From Oceanobacillus saliphilus (GTDB lineage: Bacteria; Bacillota; Bacilli; Bacillales; Amphibacillaceae), in assembly GCF_023522835.1 (NCBI RefSeq), contig NZ_JALCZU010000012.1:1-64000 (forward strand): 64,000 bases of DNA, in the 5' to 3' direction. A program made the translations under genes and the position numbers. The notes below the pieces were generated by a model, which saw nothing but the letters and a program-made list of their open reading frames with translations, was not told the origin of the DNA and ran no database searches. Below, piece by piece: positions 63,383 through 64,000 of the stretch (its first letter is position 1; each line of letters starts with the position of its first letter).

Positions 63383-63814
63383 CTAGACTTCGTTGGCAAT
63401 TGCTTCGGTAAGACCTTTTGTCGTTTTCGGTATGACGGATTTGAGGGCTGGTTTAATTGCAGGTGCAAGCAGGCCACCTGGTTTAATGAAAAGATATCCT
63501 GTAATTTTCGTGCTGATATCTGTTACTTTTTCGGCTTCAAAATAACCTGAGCCTGTAAACTTTTCATTGATTCCTTTCAGGTCAAAGGTGACTTTGGTCG
63601 GCTCCTGCCAGTTTGTGATCGTTACCTTCATGTGCAATGTTCTTTTGATGACACCAATATCACTGACAAATTTCCATGTGGACTGGTTGTCATTTAGTAT
63701 CCTATGTTCTATATATCCAGGAACCAATGGCGCCCAGTTATTAATATCGCTAACAAAATTCCAGACCGTTTCAATTGGCCGATTCACCAGAATGGTATGT
63801 TTTCCACTTGCCAT
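63383..63814 (-). CDS. SRPBCC (CoxG/polyketide-cyclase-like) protein
   Basis: A 143-residue START-like SRPBCC protein: SGKHTILVNRPIETVWNFVSDINNWAPLVPGYIEHRIL at the N-terminus and FTGSGYFEAEKV, then a C-terminal helix (LAPAIKPALKSVIPKTTKGLTEAI). Close to CoxG-like carbon monoxide dehydrogenase subunit G homologs, which bind hydrophobic ligands; no cox genes are present here. The start is ATG 63814, after CAGGAGGTTATCAT; the longer reading to 63895 is rejected. The final 100 bases of the window hold nothing recognisable. Confidence 0.83.
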   Translation of the reverse strand: MASGKHTILVNRPIETVWNFVSDINNWAPLVPGYIEHRILNDNQSTWKFVSDIGVIKRTLHMKVTITNWQEPTKVTFDLKGINEKFTGSGYFEAEKVTDISTKITGYLFIKPGGLLAPAIKPALKSVIPKTTKGLTEAIANEV

Positions 63815-64000
63815 ATGATAACCTCCTGTTCGATTCCATCCATTTAATGTTATGAAATATCCACTACTACTATTACCCTCGGGGTTGTTTGTCAAAACCT
63901 AAAGGTCGGCGCTACTCCGTTTGCAGAAACTTTTTCTCGTGAAAGGGCAGCATGAGCCGGCATGTATAGAAATAAATAGCCTTTCATGTCTCACATCAGA

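Overview
The window looks like chromosome from a low-GC, spore-forming Bacillaceae, most like the Oceanobacillus/Virgibacillus group. The evidence is: Bacillus-type ribosome binding sites and frequent TTG/GTG starts; a run of genes in B. subtilis-like order (ytfP, ytgP, ytzG, thpR, ytlQ, ytlR, ytmP, ytzH, trmB); the spore genes splA-splB and a gamma-SASP-like gene; ykoN/ykoP/ykoQ; and prfC, which B. subtilis lacks but related genera have. I see no rRNA, tRNA, CRISPR array, phage or intact IS element. Genus level is inference.

Layout. 1-9 kb: conserved housekeeping block (flavoprotein, lipid flippase, RNA modification, lipid kinase, TrmB). 9-14.3 kb: uracil permease behind a PyrR attenuator, then a large secreted NAGPA/metallophosphoesterase fusion. 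14.4-22.6 kb: YjzC, the ykoN/ykoP/ykoQ envelope cluster, release factor 3 and a SWIM-SNF2 helicase. 22.7-26.6 kb: thiamine-precursor ABC operon under a TPP riboswitch, with an MTH1187-type thiamine-binding protein and a TatD-family hydrolase in the same overlapping operon. 26.7-32.8 kb: macrodomain protein, ornithine aminotransferase, iron-chaperone-like protein, 2-hydroxyacid dehydrogenase, acyl-CoA dehydrogenase and SDR. 33-37.7 kb: NiaR divergent from nadC plus a TAXI-type TRAP transporter, a candidate quinolinate/niacin uptake unit. 38.3-46.3 kb: IclR regulator, then a gentisate/3-hydroxybenzoate catabolic cluster (fumarylpyruvate hydrolase, DinB-fold candidate maleylpyruvate isomerase, gentisate dioxygenase, 3-hydroxybenzoate 6-hydroxylase) and a DctPQM TRAP transporter. 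46.4-48.3 kb: spore DNA repair and small proteins. 48.4-64 kb: ABC-F ATPase, degenerate sigma54-type activator beside a collapsed operon, LtaS, AraC regulator, NrnB, alcohol dehydrogenase with a divergent LuxR/GAF regulator, aldo/keto reductase, CsaA, IsdG-type monooxygenase and a SRPBCC protein.

The most unusual structural signal is a short dispersed repeat (core GTGCCTGTCACTCC followed by CGAATTTTGTCGAA). It occurs about a dozen times and usually starts at, or within a few bases of, the stop codon of a gene, in that gene's orientation. Twice it forms the last codons of the gene. Three copies are followed by a palindromic terminator built on CCGAACAG/CTGTTCGG. A second repeat family (GCAACTAAGG...GCTTGGT...) forms hairpins, two of which bracket the gentisate genes in opposite orientation. 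Three or four gene remnants (Rpn nuclease, GlcD C-terminus, a transporter N-terminus, a Cys-rich ORF) mark local decay. All names come from reading translations and motifs by eye; no database search was run.
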